Source of the DNA: Cochleicola gelatinilyticus
Lineage (GTDB): Bacteria; Bacteroidota; Bacteroidia; Flavobacteriales; Flavobacteriaceae
Reading direction: 5' to 3'
NCBI RefSeq assembly: GCF_001637325.1
Contig: NZ_LRXL01000037.1
Span: forward strand, 579,757-643,756
DNA length: 64,000 nucleotides
The position numbers and the translations under genes are program-made. Below, piece after piece: positions 24,874 through 33,930 of the stretch; position 1 is the first letter of the stretch; each line of letters begins with the position of its first letter. The notes below the pieces were generated by a model that was not told where the DNA came from, made no database searches, and was given only the letters and a program-made list of their open reading frames with translations.

Positions 24874-26736
24874 TTAAATATCTAGGTCGAATTCTTTTCT
24901 TAATTGTTCGATAAGAGGGTTCTTTTCTTTTAGTTTTTGAAACTTTTCAATAGGAGTATACGCATAGCGTTTTACAGCCGTTTCATTCACTTCAATAGAA
25001 AGGTCGATATCGTAATTTTCCAGTTGTTCTCTAATAAAACCAAGCAGATCGTATTTAGCGCGTTCCACCTCGGTTTTAATGGTTTGGTTGGGGAATTCTA
25101 AATGAATTAAAGATCCTTCTAGCCTGGGAACACCCATAGTAAGGTGAGATAACAAATTATACTTACCATCACTTTCAACTTTCTTAGTATACTCGTTCCA
25201 AGTTGCGATCATTGCCTCTTCGGTAAATTCTTTTGTAGGTAGATTTTTCTGATCGGGTTGTTTAGCTACCAATTCCTCCTGTAATTCTTTTTTCTTCTGA
25301 ATGCTTTTTAATGAAAGTCCAGATACCTTTTTGGCATTGCGTTCCGCCAGTAATTGCGGGCGATCGATTACTTTTTCTTTTTTTTCTTCGGAAGGTTTTT
25401 TAAAGGTTGATACCATTGCAACATTAGAACTTTCTGAAGCTTCTTCTATAGTAGCATCTTCCGTTTTCTGAATAGTTTCAGTACTTTGAGAAGCATTATT
25501 ATTCAAGGAGGCTTCTGAAGGGCCATCCAGTTTTATTTCCGAAGTACTATTATTTACTTGATTCTCTGATGTTGTTTCAGAAAATACAGGTTCTGTTGCC
25601 TGTTTTTTAAAGTGGGAGGGAGGTAATACAAAACGATCTTTACCCGCTAGTAAGAAGGAATTAGAGTTTTTTTTTTCACCCTTTGCAGTAAGGGAGGCTA
25701 ATTGTAACAAGCAAAGTTCGACCAATAATCGCTGATTGCGACTATTTTTATAAGTAAGATCGCAGCTGTTGGCTATTTGAATCGCTTCTAATAGAAACTC
25801 GGTGCTTGTTTTTTGGGATTGTTCGAAATACATCGTTTTTACTTGTTCCCCAACTTCAAGAAGTGAAATTGTTTCTTGGTTTTTACAAACAAGCAAGTCG
25901 CGAAAATGGGAAGCAATACCCATTATAAAATGATGACCATCAAATCCTTTTGCCAAAATTTCATTGTATGCTATTAAAACCTGCGGAATGTTGTTGGATA
26001 GAAGGAGGTCGGTAATTTTAAAATAATACGTATAATCTAAGACATTTAAGTTTTCGGTAACCGCTTCACGAGTCATAGTTTTCCCAGAAAAACTAACAAC
26101 TCGATCGAAAATAGAAAGCGCATCTCTAAGGGCTCCGTCTGCTTTTTGAGCGATTACATGAAGTGCGTCATCTTCGGCTTCTATACCTTCAGAACGGGCG
26201 ACTTCTGCCAAATGACCTTTTATATCCTGTACAGTAATTCGTCTAAAATCGAAGATTTGGCACCGAGATAAAATGGTTGGGATAATCTTATGCTTTTCGG
26301 TTGTGGCAAGAATAAAAATCGCATGCTTCGGCGGTTCTTCTAATGTTTTTAAAAATGCATTAAAAGCGGCAGATGAAAGCATGTGCACCTCATCGATAAT
26401 ATACACTTTATAATTTCCAACCTGAGGAGGAATTCGAACTTGATCTATAAGATTACGAATATCATCTACTGAATTATTAGAAGCCGCATCGAGTTCGAAA
26501 ATGTTAAAAGCAAAATCTTCGTCTTCTTTTTCGGTACCGTCTTGATTAATTTTTTTTGCAAGAATACGAGCACAAGTAGTTTTCCCTACACCACGAGGTC
26601 CTGTAAATAAAAGAGCCTGAGCTAAATGATCATTTTTAATAGCGTTTTCTAACGTATTAGTAATAGCTTGTTGTCCTACAACGTCTTTAAAAACGGTAGG
26701 GCGGTACTTTCTTGCTGATACAATAAAATGTTCCAT
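24874..26736 (-). CDS. dnaX: DNA polymerase III subunit gamma/tau
   Basis: 620 aa clamp-loader ATPase. Walker A GPRGVGKTTCARILAKK (about residue 47), Walker B IIDEVHMLS, SRC motif LSRCQIFDFRRI, then domain III and a low-complexity Ser/Glu/Thr linker (about 380-480) before a C-terminal tau-like domain. The four-cysteine zinc module of most DnaX proteins is absent (only one Cys near Walker A), as is usual in this lineage from memory. The start is ATG 26736; an in-frame TTG at 26748 overlaps the promoter core at 26746-26753. Confidence 0.95.
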   Translation of the reverse strand: MEHFIVSARKYRPTVFKDVVGQQAITNTLENAIKNDHLAQALLFTGPRGVGKTTCARILAKKINQDGTEKEDEDFAFNIFELDAASNNSVDDIRNLIDQVRIPPQVGNYKVYIIDEVHMLSSAAFNAFLKTLEEPPKHAIFILATTEKHKIIPTILSRCQIFDFRRITVQDIKGHLAEVARSEGIEAEDDALHVIAQKADGALRDALSIFDRVVSFSGKTMTREAVTENLNVLDYTYYFKITDLLLSNNIPQVLIAYNEILAKGFDGHHFIMGIASHFRDLLVCKNQETISLLEVGEQVKTMYFEQSQKTSTEFLLEAIQIANSCDLTYKNSRNQRLLVELCLLQLASLTAKGEKKNSNSFLLAGKDRFVLPPSHFKKQATEPVFSETTSENQVNNSTSEIKLDGPSEASLNNNASQSTETIQKTEDATIEEASESSNVAMVSTFKKPSEEKKEKVIDRPQLLAERNAKKVSGLSLKSIQKKKELQEELVAKQPDQKNLPTKEFTEEAMIATWNEYTKKVESDGKYNLLSHLTMGVPRLEGSLIHLEFPNQTIKTEVERAKYDLLGFIREQLENYDIDLSIEVNETAVKRYAYTPIEKFQKLKEKNPLIEQLRKEFDLDI

Positions 26737-26745
26737 AGGCCTCAA

Positions 26746-26753
26746 CAAATATA
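26746..26753 (-). promoter_or_regulatory. promoter core of dnaX
   Basis: TATATTTG on the minus strand matches TAnnTTTG and ends 10 bases before the dnaX ATG at 26736, implying a very short leader. No clear TTG upstream. Confidence 0.45.
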
Positions 26754-26817
26754 AGTATGTGGGACTATTTATTGAAAAGTTGCACGTGTAATTTTACGCT
26801 ATTTATTAACATTAAAG

Positions 26818-26825
26818 TACATTTG
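26818..26825 (+). promoter_or_regulatory. promoter core of rnpB
   Basis: TACATTTG matches TAnnTTTG and lies a few bases before the 5' strand of helix P1 of RNase P RNA, exactly where a -7 element is expected. Confidence 0.6.
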
Positions 26826-26827
26826 TA

Positions 26828-27147
26828 ACAGCAGGCCACCTTATCGTCTTGTTTTATAAATAAAGCAGGGAGGAAAGTCCGAGCACCATAGGGAAGCATA
26901 GCGGCTAACAGCCGTCGTCATGTTATATATATGAAAGGACCAGTGCAACAGAAAGAATGTACAGATAATGCTGTAGTGAAACCAGGTAAACTCTATGCGG
27001 TGAAATGTCACGTAAACCTGTGCTTAAGGGTTCCCGCCCGATGCAGGAGGGTAGGCAGATAGAGTATTTCGGTAACGAAATATCCAGATAAATGATAAGG
27101 CTTTTAGTGTTCTAAAAGACAGAACTCGGCTTATAGGCCTGCTTTTT
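26828..27147 (+). ncRNA. rnpB: RNase P RNA (bacterial type A)
   Basis: Catalytic RNA that cleaves tRNA 5' leaders. Helix P1 pairs AGCAGGCC (26830-26837) with GGCCTGCT (27136-27143). The universal GAGGAAAGTCCGAGC (P4 5' side, CR-I) begins at 26870. The ACAGAACTCGGCTTATAGG block (CR-V/P4 3' side) precedes the 3' end. Other typical parts are GTGAAACCAGGTAAAC and a GCCGTCGTCA region. A T-run follows P1 directly and acts as terminator. The 3' end overlaps the 3' end of the opposite-strand STAS-like gene by about 17 bases. Confidence 0.95.
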
Positions 27148-27529
27148 TAAAATATTTTAATTGACTTTCCATGTGTTTTTCAGCATCCTGTAGGTTTTCA
27201 AAAATTTCAAAAGAACCAGGATGAAATTTTTTTTCAAACATTACTATTTCCTTTGATTTTTCTGAATAACATACTACAGCAACCCCTAAAAACAATGGGT
27301 AAATTACTGGTTTTAAATAACTAATGGGGTCTACGGTATAATCATTTACCCGATTAGATATATAACCGAAAGGTTTGTCTTTATAATATTTGTTGAAGAC
27401 ATCATCTATTATAATACGTTCTTGAGTAGATATAACACTGCCTTCTTTGGCTGTACCAATTAAGTATGTGGGGTATATCTCAAAGCGGATAAAATCCAAT
27501 TCAAGAATTTCTGGTTGTGGGGTTACCAT
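27131..27529 (-). CDS. STAS/SEC14-like protein, paralog 1
   Basis: 132 aa without known motifs. The pattern LDFIRFEIYPTYLIGTAKEG, RIIIDDVFNKYY, PFGYISNRVNDYTVDPISYL and FEIFENLQDAEKHMESQL resembles SpoIIAA/STAS-like regulators. It is a clear paralog of the gene at 51517: both share the core (F)-x-YI(S/T)NR-(V/I)-x-(D/S)Y-(T/S)VDP and the ending FEIF-x-x-L-x-(D/E)A. Function unknown. Its stop lies inside the 3' end of rnpB. Confidence 0.65.
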   Translation of the reverse strand: MVTPQPEILELDFIRFEIYPTYLIGTAKEGSVISTQERIIIDDVFNKYYKDKPFGYISNRVNDYTVDPISYLKPVIYPLFLGVAVVCYSEKSKEIVMFEKKFHPGSFEIFENLQDAEKHMESQLKYFKKAGL

Positions 27530-27834
27530 GAATTCTTAGTTTAAATTAATATGGGGTTTATTTTTTGGTGTATTACTATACAACCATCACTAAAGCTACC
27601 GATTGTTTTTCCCATTTTAATAATATCTCGTGTTATAAATATGTTAAACTAAATTTAGAGACCATTCATTTTATAATACAATTTAACGCTATAAATTATG
27701 CGAATTTTTGATTTTCAAGTAATTAAACAGAATGTTTGTTTTAATAGCTTCTACAATTTTGAGAGTAGTATTAAAGGTATTGTAAATTCCTAAAAATGGT
27801 ATATAAAGATTCGATATGACTTATTCTTTTAAAA
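27530..27834. other. AT-rich spacer without recognisable features
   Basis: 305 bases between the STAS-like gene and rsmD. I see no terminator-grade hairpin, repeat or RNA. A 31-codon open frame on the plus strand (27698-27793) is present but has no supporting signal. Confidence 0.5.
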
Positions 27835-28371
27835 TTAAATTTCAAAAAAACTAAATACAGAACCGCCATACCTACGTGCTTCCTTAAAATTAACGACGTG
27901 AGATAAATCTGTATGTTTGGTATGTTCAATGATTACAATACCTTCAGAATTGAGTAAATCATTATTAAAAATTTTTTCAACCATTTTTTGAAGGTCCTCT
28001 GGAGTAAATGCATATGGAGGGTCTGCAAAAACCACATCGAAGCTTCTATGTTTCGAATTGAGGTATTTTTTAACATCTGCTTTTACAGTGCTTATTTGAA
28101 AAGATAACTCTTCAGCAATACTATTTATATATTTCACACATCCGTAATGCATATCAACGGCGGTGATATCTTCTGTTCCTCTAGAAGCAAATTCGTAACT
28201 TATATTTCCCGTTCCTGCGAAAAGATCTAACAGGGAACTATTGTGAAAATCGATGCGATGTCGAAGAATATTAAATAAAGCTTCTTTAGCAAAATCTGTT
28301 GTAGGGCGTACAGGAAGATTTTTTGGTGCTGTTAGTCGTTTGCCTTTATATGTGCCTGAAATAATTCGCAT
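27835..28371 (-). CDS. rsmD: 16S rRNA (guanine(966)-N2)-methyltransferase RsmD-type
   Basis: 178 aa SAM-dependent methyltransferase. The start MRIISGTYKGKRLTAP is the family N-terminus. The SAM loop is LLDLFAGTGNISYEFASRG and the catalytic NPPY-type motif is VVFADPPYAF. It modifies 16S rRNA G966 in the assembled small subunit. The ATG shares its last base with the stop region of the DUF3822 gene, indicating an operon with the two upstream genes. Confidence 0.93.
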   Translation of the reverse strand: MRIISGTYKGKRLTAPKNLPVRPTTDFAKEALFNILRHRIDFHNSSLLDLFAGTGNISYEFASRGTEDITAVDMHYGCVKYINSIAEELSFQISTVKADVKKYLNSKHRSFDVVFADPPYAFTPEDLQKMVEKIFNNDLLNSEGIVIIEHTKHTDLSHVVNFKEARRYGGSVFSFFEI

Positions 28372-29228
28372 TAGGATAGTACTTGATGAATTAAGTAATG
28401 CTGGTGATCTTCTAAATTTGTTTCAGAAGGAGTTGTTCTATTGTCTTTAAAAAATTCAATGTTCCGAATATATGTATATAGTGCGGTATAAAGATTATCG
28501 TCTCGTGTAATCTTTCCGAAGATATAGGCCTGTGTATTTTCTGTAGAAAGTTGAAGTTGTTCCATCGCGAATAATACATAATATATAAAATCCTCTGTAG
28601 TACGAAACGGATAGCTGTTGCAAAGTTCTAGTTGTCCATTTTTTATAATAATACAGTCGAAATGCTCTTTTTGTACATGAAGAAAGATTTTTGGCAATAT
28701 AGAATGTCTTTCTTTTTTAAGAATACTCTCCAAAAGAACGGATGTGGCATGATAATATTGAAAAGTTCCAAAACGCTCAAAAAAGTAATTGTTAATGTTT
28801 ACAAAAGGGACATAAACTACAATCACATCTCCAAGAGTTACCTTATCATGTGCGATAAAATCGTTTCCTAATATCTTTGTATTAAACTTAAGATATTCTA
28901 CAGCTTTCTCAGGATCGAATAGGGAAGAAGGGACCAATGTATAACAATCGGTTGCGTAGACTACAGAAACTTCATCGAATGATACGCCTAGTTCCTCTTT
29001 TTGCTTTACTATTTTGTTAATCTCAAAAAGTAACTCTTCTGGTGTTCGACTGTTCGAAAACTCTTTTTCATAAAAGAAAAGTGTTTCGCAGGAGGAACCT
29101 TGCTGTATCAAAAAAGAAAGTCCGGTCAATGAAACTTGAACGGACAGTCTTTTCGATATAGAATTTGATATGTTATTTGTCTTGTGCAGTGTCGTACTTT
29201 TTAGGCCAGTTACCAGTAGTATTAACAT
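28371..29228 (-). CDS. DUF3822 family protein
   Basis: 285 aa from the only canonical start (ATG 29228), which overlaps the upstream gene by 56 bases. The conserved part begins at LSVQVSLTGLSFLI, about 27 residues in. The DUF3822 fold resembles an ASKHA/actin-like ATPase remnant (VSVVYATDCYTLVPSSLFD, HVQKEHFDCIIIKNGQLEL, YIFGKITRDD). The function is unknown, but the gene is nearly always beside rsmD in Bacteroidota. An ATA at 29171, just after the upstream stop, would give a 266 aa form closer to the conserved N-terminus, but would need a rare start. Confidence 0.85.
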   Translation of the reverse strand: MLILLVTGLKSTTLHKTNNISNSISKRLSVQVSLTGLSFLIQQGSSCETLFFYEKEFSNSRTPEELLFEINKIVKQKEELGVSFDEVSVVYATDCYTLVPSSLFDPEKAVEYLKFNTKILGNDFIAHDKVTLGDVIVVYVPFVNINNYFFERFGTFQYYHATSVLLESILKKERHSILPKIFLHVQKEHFDCIIIKNGQLELCNSYPFRTTEDFIYYVLFAMEQLQLSTENTQAYIFGKITRDDNLYTALYTYIRNIEFFKDNRTTPSETNLEDHQHYLIHQVLS

Positions 29229-29844
29229 CGGTCATAGAACCTACCGAAATATAGGCACCATTTACACCATCTACAGATACAACTTGCTTTTCTTGAGCCA
29301 ATAAATCTTTGTTTTTATCACCAAGAATTAAATCTTTGGCAACACGAGCTTCAAAAACAGGATATTTGGATTTATTTTTTACAATGCTTCCAGCTTTTAA
29401 TTCGAATTTTTCATTAACTCCTTCTATAGGAACGTTCATCATTGTTTTAAAACGATCGCTTCCTTTGTATAAAGAATCTTTAACAGAGGTAAAACCTAAC
29501 GTATCGGTTACAATTTCTTCGATAATATATCCTCCAGTAAGTGCATCTAGTCCGTAAGCCTTGTTTTTAGCTTGATCAGCATAACTTGTATCACGTCTTA
29601 CAGTGATAGCATATTTTGCAGTATCTAAAAATCGTATTAAACTATCAAAATCTCCAGTAAATTTTCCTGTAATTTCTTGATGCGCTAATTCTGCATTCTT
29701 AATATCTTTTAAGTTTTTAATGACTTTGGCGTAGCGAGCCTCTTTTACTTTGTTAAAATTAACAGGGCCGATTACTGAATTGTAAAGTTGATATCCTAAA
29801 AAGACGATAACAACCCAAAGAACTAACTGAATTACTAATTTCAT
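29173..29844 (-). CDS. membrane-anchored protein with pilin-like N-terminus
   Basis: 223 aa. One transmembrane helix at residues 3-22 (LVIQLVLWVVIVFLGYQLY), then a long helix with KVIKNLKDIKNAELAHQEITGKFTGDFD spread over residues 41-68; that second half resembles the alpha-helix plus K(Y/F)TxDFDSL turn of pseudopilins. The rest is a beta-rich extracytoplasmic domain. No prepilin peptidase site (G-F-T) is visible. First gene of the unit with DUF3822 and rsmD. Function unknown. Confidence 0.7.
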   Translation of the reverse strand: MKLVIQLVLWVVIVFLGYQLYNSVIGPVNFNKVKEARYAKVIKNLKDIKNAELAHQEITGKFTGDFDSLIRFLDTAKYAITVRRDTSYADQAKNKAYGLDALTGGYIIEEIVTDTLGFTSVKDSLYKGSDRFKTMMNVPIEGVNEKFELKAGSIVKNKSKYPVFEARVAKDLILGDKNKDLLAQEKQVVSVDGVNGAYISVGSMTDVNTTGNWPKKYDTAQDK

Positions 29845-29886
29845 TGTATGATAGTTTAAGTGTTTTTTTTAGAGTAAGGTCTATCG

Positions 29887-29894
29887 CAAATCTA
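29887..29894 (-). promoter_or_regulatory. promoter core for the DUF3822/rsmD unit
   Basis: TAGATTTG on the minus strand matches TAnnTTTG, about 43 bases upstream of the ATG at 29844. The TTG position upstream is weak. Confidence 0.5.
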
Positions 29895-29971
29895 CAATTT
29901 TTTTTTGTTCGTTAAAGTATATTCTGAAAAAATCATAGCTATCTTTAAACCCACTTAGTAACCTTCGATAC

Positions 29972-31396
29972 ATGGATGTACCACATTTTTATAGCCTTTT
30001 AAAATCTGACTTCCCATTTAACACAACTGCAAAACAAGACATTACGCTTCAATTATTAGCTGCTTTTGTCTTGAATGATGTAGCAAATGAGACCTTTTTA
30101 CTAAAAGGTTATGCGGGTACTGGAAAAACAACAATTGTAGGAACCCTAGTGAAAAACCTCTGGAAAGTAAAACAATCACCTGTTTTATTAGCCCCTACGG
30201 GTAGAGCAGCTAAGGTAATTAGTAATTATTCTAACAAGGAAGCGTTTACAATTCATAAGAAAATATATTTCCCAAAAGGAGAAAAGGGAGGTGGTGTTTC
30301 GTTCACACTTCAGAAAAACAAGCATAGAAATACAATATTTATCGTCGATGAAGCTTCTATGATCCCGGATATTAATCAAGACGCAAAACTATTTGAGAAT
30401 GGTTCATTACTAGATGACCTTATGGAATACGTATATTCTGGACACAATTGTAAATTATTACTTATAGGAGATACTGCACAATTGCCTCCTATAAAATTAG
30501 ATATTAGTCCAGCTCTAGATGCCCGAACGCTCGAAAATCATTATAATAAAGAGGTTGTTTCTATAGAGCTCGATGAAGTAGTGCGGCAAGAAAGAGAAAG
30601 TGGTATTCTTATAAATGCTACTAAATTAAGAGAACATCTTGACGAGGGCTTTTACGACACGTTTAAGTTTTCTGAACTACCTTATACAGATGTAATTCGC
30701 CCGTTAGATGGCAACGAGTTGTTAGAAGCAATTAGCGATTCGTATCACCAACTAGGAAACGAAGACACCGTAATTATTGTTAGATCTAATAAAAGAGCCA
30801 ATCTGTACAATCAGAACATTCGTAATCGTATTCTATTTCAAGAAGAAGAATTGGCTGCAGGAGATTATCTAATGGTGGTAAAAAACAATTATTTCTGGGT
30901 AAAAACTACCAGTGAAGCTGGGTTTATTGCCAATGGTGATATTATAAAAATTTTAGAGATCTTCGGAATTAAAGAGCTCTACGGATTTAAATTTGCTGAA
31001 GTACAAGTACAAATGGTGGATTATCCAGATATGAAGCCGTTTGAAACAGTATTACTTTTAGATACTCTTACTTCGGAAACACCTTCGCTGCCGTATGAAG
31101 ATTCCAACCGTTTGTATCAAGAAGTGATGAAAGATTACGCAGATGAAAAATCAAAATATAAAAAGTTCATGGCGGTAAAAAAGAACAAATACTTTAATGC
31201 GCTACAAGTAAAATTCTCATACGCTATTACGTGTCATAAATCTCAAGGAGGACAATGGAATACCGTTTTTGTTGAGCAGCCTTATTTACCTAACGGAATC
31301 GATAAAGAATACTTAAGGTGGTTGTATACAGCCATTACCCGAGCAAAAGAAAAATTATACCTCATTGGTTTTAAGAATGAGTTTTTTGTAGATTAG
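29972..31396 (+). CDS. RecD-like superfamily 1 DNA helicase
   Basis: 474 aa AAA/UvrD-type ATPase. Walker A is LLKGYAGTGKTTIVGTLV (about residue 45), followed by APTGRAAKVIS (motif Ia), FIVDEASMIPD (Walker B), LIGDTAQLPPI (motif III) and a C-terminal UvrD_C_2 region with SYAITCHKSQGGQWNTVFV and LYTAITRAKEKLYLIG. Likely an ATP-driven DNA helicase involved in repair. It lacks RecBC partners and the RecD2 N-terminal domain. Its stop overlaps a GTG just upstream of the next gene. Confidence 0.9.
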   Translation: MDVPHFYSLLKSDFPFNTTAKQDITLQLLAAFVLNDVANETFLLKGYAGTGKTTIVGTLVKNLWKVKQSPVLLAPTGRAAKVISNYSNKEAFTIHKKIYFPKGEKGGGVSFTLQKNKHRNTIFIVDEASMIPDINQDAKLFENGSLLDDLMEYVYSGHNCKLLLIGDTAQLPPIKLDISPALDARTLENHYNKEVVSIELDEVVRQERESGILINATKLREHLDEGFYDTFKFSELPYTDVIRPLDGNELLEAISDSYHQLGNEDTVIIVRSNKRANLYNQNIRNRILFQEEELAAGDYLMVVKNNYFWVKTTSEAGFIANGDIIKILEIFGIKELYGFKFAEVQVQMVDYPDMKPFETVLLLDTLTSETPSLPYEDSNRLYQEVMKDYADEKSKYKKFMAVKKNKYFNALQVKFSYAITCHKSQGGQWNTVFVEQPYLPNGIDKEYLRWLYTAITRAKEKLYLIGFKNEFFVD

Positions 31397-31401
31397 TGGC
31401 A

Positions 31402-31980
31402 ATGGATACCTTTTCAGTTTTAATCAGTTTATTTTTAGGCATTGGTCTTGCGGCTTCTGCAGGTTTTCGAGTGTTTCTTCCTTTACTTGCTTTAAGCATT
31501 GCTGGATATTACGAATACATTCCGCTAACGGAAAATTGGGAATGGATAGGAAGTTTAACAGCAATTATTACTTTAGCTGCTGCCACATTCCTTGAAATAT
31601 TCGGGTACTACATTCCATGGTTCGATAATTTATTAGATACGATTGCCTTACCATTAGCAACGGTAGCGGGCACTATTGTTATAGTAGCGACTGTTGCCGA
31701 TATGGATCCAGTTGTAACCTGGGCTTTGGCCATTATCGCTGGAGGGGGTACTGCATCAGCAATAAAAGGGAATGCAGCGGCATTACGGGTAGGGTCGACC
31801 GCAACAACTGGTGGTATTGCAAACCCTTTAGTAACAACTGTAGAAACAGGAACTGCAACGATTATGTCTGTTGCATCAATTTTTATACCCATAGTCGCAT
31901 TTATAGTTGTACTTCTATTATTTTATGGAATCTTTAGATTTTATAAAAAGCTTCGGAAAAAGCCATCGCCACGTCCTTGA
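31402..31980 (+). CDS. DUF4126 family membrane protein
   Basis: 192 aa integral membrane protein with about five hydrophobic helices. The N-terminal SLFLGIGLAASAGFRVFLPLL is the family signature; a glycine-rich repeat GGGTASAIKGNAAALRVGST lies near residue 115. Function unknown. Start set to ATG 31402, six bases after a GTG that overlaps the upstream stop. Co-directional with the helicase, so probably one transcript. Confidence 0.85.
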   Translation: MDTFSVLISLFLGIGLAASAGFRVFLPLLALSIAGYYEYIPLTENWEWIGSLTAIITLAAATFLEIFGYYIPWFDNLLDTIALPLATVAGTIVIVATVADMDPVVTWALAIIAGGGTASAIKGNAAALRVGSTATTGGIANPLVTTVETGTATIMSVASIFIPIVAFIVVLLLFYGIFRFYKKLRKKPSPRP

Positions 31981-32080
31981 TCTTTTATATTTTTGACAAC
32001 TTTCAGAAAAAAGGAAACGATAATGAGGAAGCAACCAAAAGTCGTTTTCGGTATCTAATTAATAAGTCCTCACAGATTCT

Positions 32081-33913
32081 ATGAAAATAATAGCTATGAT
32101 TCCCGCGCGTTACGGCGCATCGAGATTTCCCGGAAAATTAATGCAAGACCTTGGTGGTAAGACAGTTATTGTGCGTACCTATGAGGCTGCAAAAGCAACC
32201 GAACTTTTTGATGAAGTGTATGTGGTAACCGATAGTGACGTAATTTTTCAAGAAATAGAAATGAATGGGGGAAAAGCAATCATGAGCGTAAAAACACATG
32301 ATTGTGGAAGTGATCGTATTGCAGAAGCGGTCGAAAATATGGATGTTGATATTGTGGTGAATGTTCAAGGGGACGAACCTTTTACTAGTAAGGAAGGTTT
32401 AGAGCAGGTGTTGCGTGTCTTTGATGGTCCAGACGCAGAAAAGATTGATCTTGCTTCACTAATGACCGAAATTCACGACTGGAAGGAGATTAGCGACCCT
32501 AACTGTGTAAAAGTGATAGTAGATAAAGATAATTTTGCACAGTATTTTTCACGCTCTCCAATTCCATATCCAAGAGATAAAAATGCTGCAGTTCAATACT
32601 ATAAACATAAAGGGATTTACGCTTTTAGAAAACAAGCAATTTTAGATTTCTATAGATTACCAATGCGATCTTTGGAAGCTGCAGAAAAGATTGAATGCAT
32701 TCGGTATTTAGAATATGGTAAAAATATTAAAATGGCAATATCAAACACACAAGGAATAGAAATAGATACGCCAGAAGATCTAGTGCGTGCGAATAAAATA
32801 TTAAAAGAAGAAAAAAGAGAAACGGTTAATAATAAATACAGAAATTTTCCAATGGTGCCAAAAGTGGTATTCGGACAGGGAAGTTTCGACCAACTTTCTT
32901 CAATCTTAAACCCACAACGAAAAGATAAAGCTCCTTTTATATTCTTAGTGGATGACGTTTTTAAAGAGAATAAAATCTTTGTCGATCGTATAAACTTGAG
33001 GTTTAATGATAAATTAATTTTTATCTCAGCAGACGAAGAGCCAAAAACATCTCAAGTAGATCAGATTGTTAAAGAGATTAAAGAAGAGTTTACCTATAAA
33101 CCTTCGGGAATTGTTGGTGTTGGTGGAGGCACAATTCTAGACTTGACCAAAGCTGTAGCAATTATGTTAACTAATAAGGGAAGTGCTTCCGACTATCAAG
33201 GTTGGGATCTCGTTAAAACTAAGGCGGTTTATCATGTTGGAGTTCCAACAATCTCAGGTACTGGTGCAGAAGTGTCGAGAACTACGGTTCTTACAGGACC
33301 CGTTAGAAAACTAGGGATTAATAGTGATTTTACACCATTCGATCAAGTTATCTTAGACCCAAATCTAACGATAGGTGTTCCTAAAAATCAATGGTTTTAC
33401 ACGGGAATGGATTGCTTTATTCATTGTGTTGAATCTTTAAACGGAACTTTTTTAAATGCCTTTAGTCAAAGCTATGGTGAGAAAGCATACGATCTCTGTA
33501 TGGAAATATTTTTAGAAGATGAAAATCTATCTGAAGAAGAATCAAGAGGAAAATTAATGATGGCTTCATGGCACGGAGGAATGAGCATCGCGTACTCTCA
33601 AGTTGGTGTCGCACATGCTATGAGTTATGGACTTTCTTATGTATTAGGAACTAAGCACGGTATTGGAAACTGCATCGTTTTCGATCATTTAGAAGAATTT
33701 TACCCTAAAGATGTTGCATTGTTTAAAAAGATGGTCGACAAATTTAATATTACAATACCAAAAGGACTCTGTAGTAATCTTACCGAAAATCAAATAAATA
33801 CGATGATCGATATCGCCCTTAGTCTTGTCCCCCTTTGGGAGAATGCCTTAGGAGATAATTGGGAAACTATTATGACTCGTGATAAATTGAAACAGCTATA
33901 TTTAAAAATGTAA
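32081..33913 (+). CDS. fusion of CMP-Kdo synthetase (KdsB) and KdnB-type iron alcohol dehydrogenase
   Basis: 610 aa bifunctional protein. Residues 1-245 are Kds[51 protein letters not shown]. After a short linker (about 246-260) residues 261-610 form an iron-dependent dehydrogenase: [15 protein letters not shown] (NAD loop), [12 protein letters not shown], metal-ligand histidines in [23 protein letters not shown] and [16 protein letters not shown]. In Shewanella KdnB oxidises Kdo and an aminotransferase, KdnA, then makes 8-amino-Kdo, which KdsB activates with CTP. The fusion therefore points to Kdo8N in lipopolysaccharide. No kdnA is in this window. An acyltransferase follows 17 bases later. 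Confidence 0.9.
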   Translation: MKIIAMIPARYGASRFPGKLMQDLGGKTVIVRTYEAAKATELFDEVYVVTDSDVIFQEIEMNGGKAIMSVKTHDCGSDRIAEAVENMDVDIVVNVQGDEPFTSKEGLEQVLRVFDGPDAEKIDLASLMTEIHDWKEISDPNCVKVIVDKDNFAQYFSRSPIPYPRDKNAAVQYYKHKGIYAFRKQAILDFYRLPMRSLEAAEKIECIRYLEYGKNIKMAISNTQGIEIDTPEDLVRANKILKEEKRETVNNKYRNFPMVPKVVFGQGSFDQLSSILNPQRKDKAPFIFLVDDVFKENKIFVDRINLRFNDKLIFISADEEPKTSQVDQIVKEIKEEFTYKPSGIVGVGGGTILDLTKAVAIMLTNKGSASDYQGWDLVKTKAVYHVGVPTISGTGAEVSRTTVLTGPVRKLGINSDFTPFDQVILDPNLTIGVPKNQWFYTGMDCFIHCVESLNGTFLNAFSQSYGEKAYDLCMEIFLEDENLSEEESRGKLMMASWHGGMSIAYSQVGVAHAMSYGLSYVLGTKHGIGNCIVFDHLEEFYPKDVALFKKMVDKFNITIPKGLCSNLTENQINTMIDIALSLVPLWENALGDNWETIMTRDKLKQLYLKM

Positions 33914-33930
33914 TTGGATAATTACATTAT

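Noticed and set aside
24874..26736. Missing zinc-finger cysteines in DnaX considered as a defect
   Set aside because: The Walker, SRC and C-terminal regions are intact, and flavobacterial DnaX proteins commonly lack this module as far as I recall.
27698..27793. 31-codon frame in the spacer before rsmD
   Set aside because: Very AT-rich, no ribosome site, promoter or codon bias, and not near an operon that would use a leader peptide. Probably chance.
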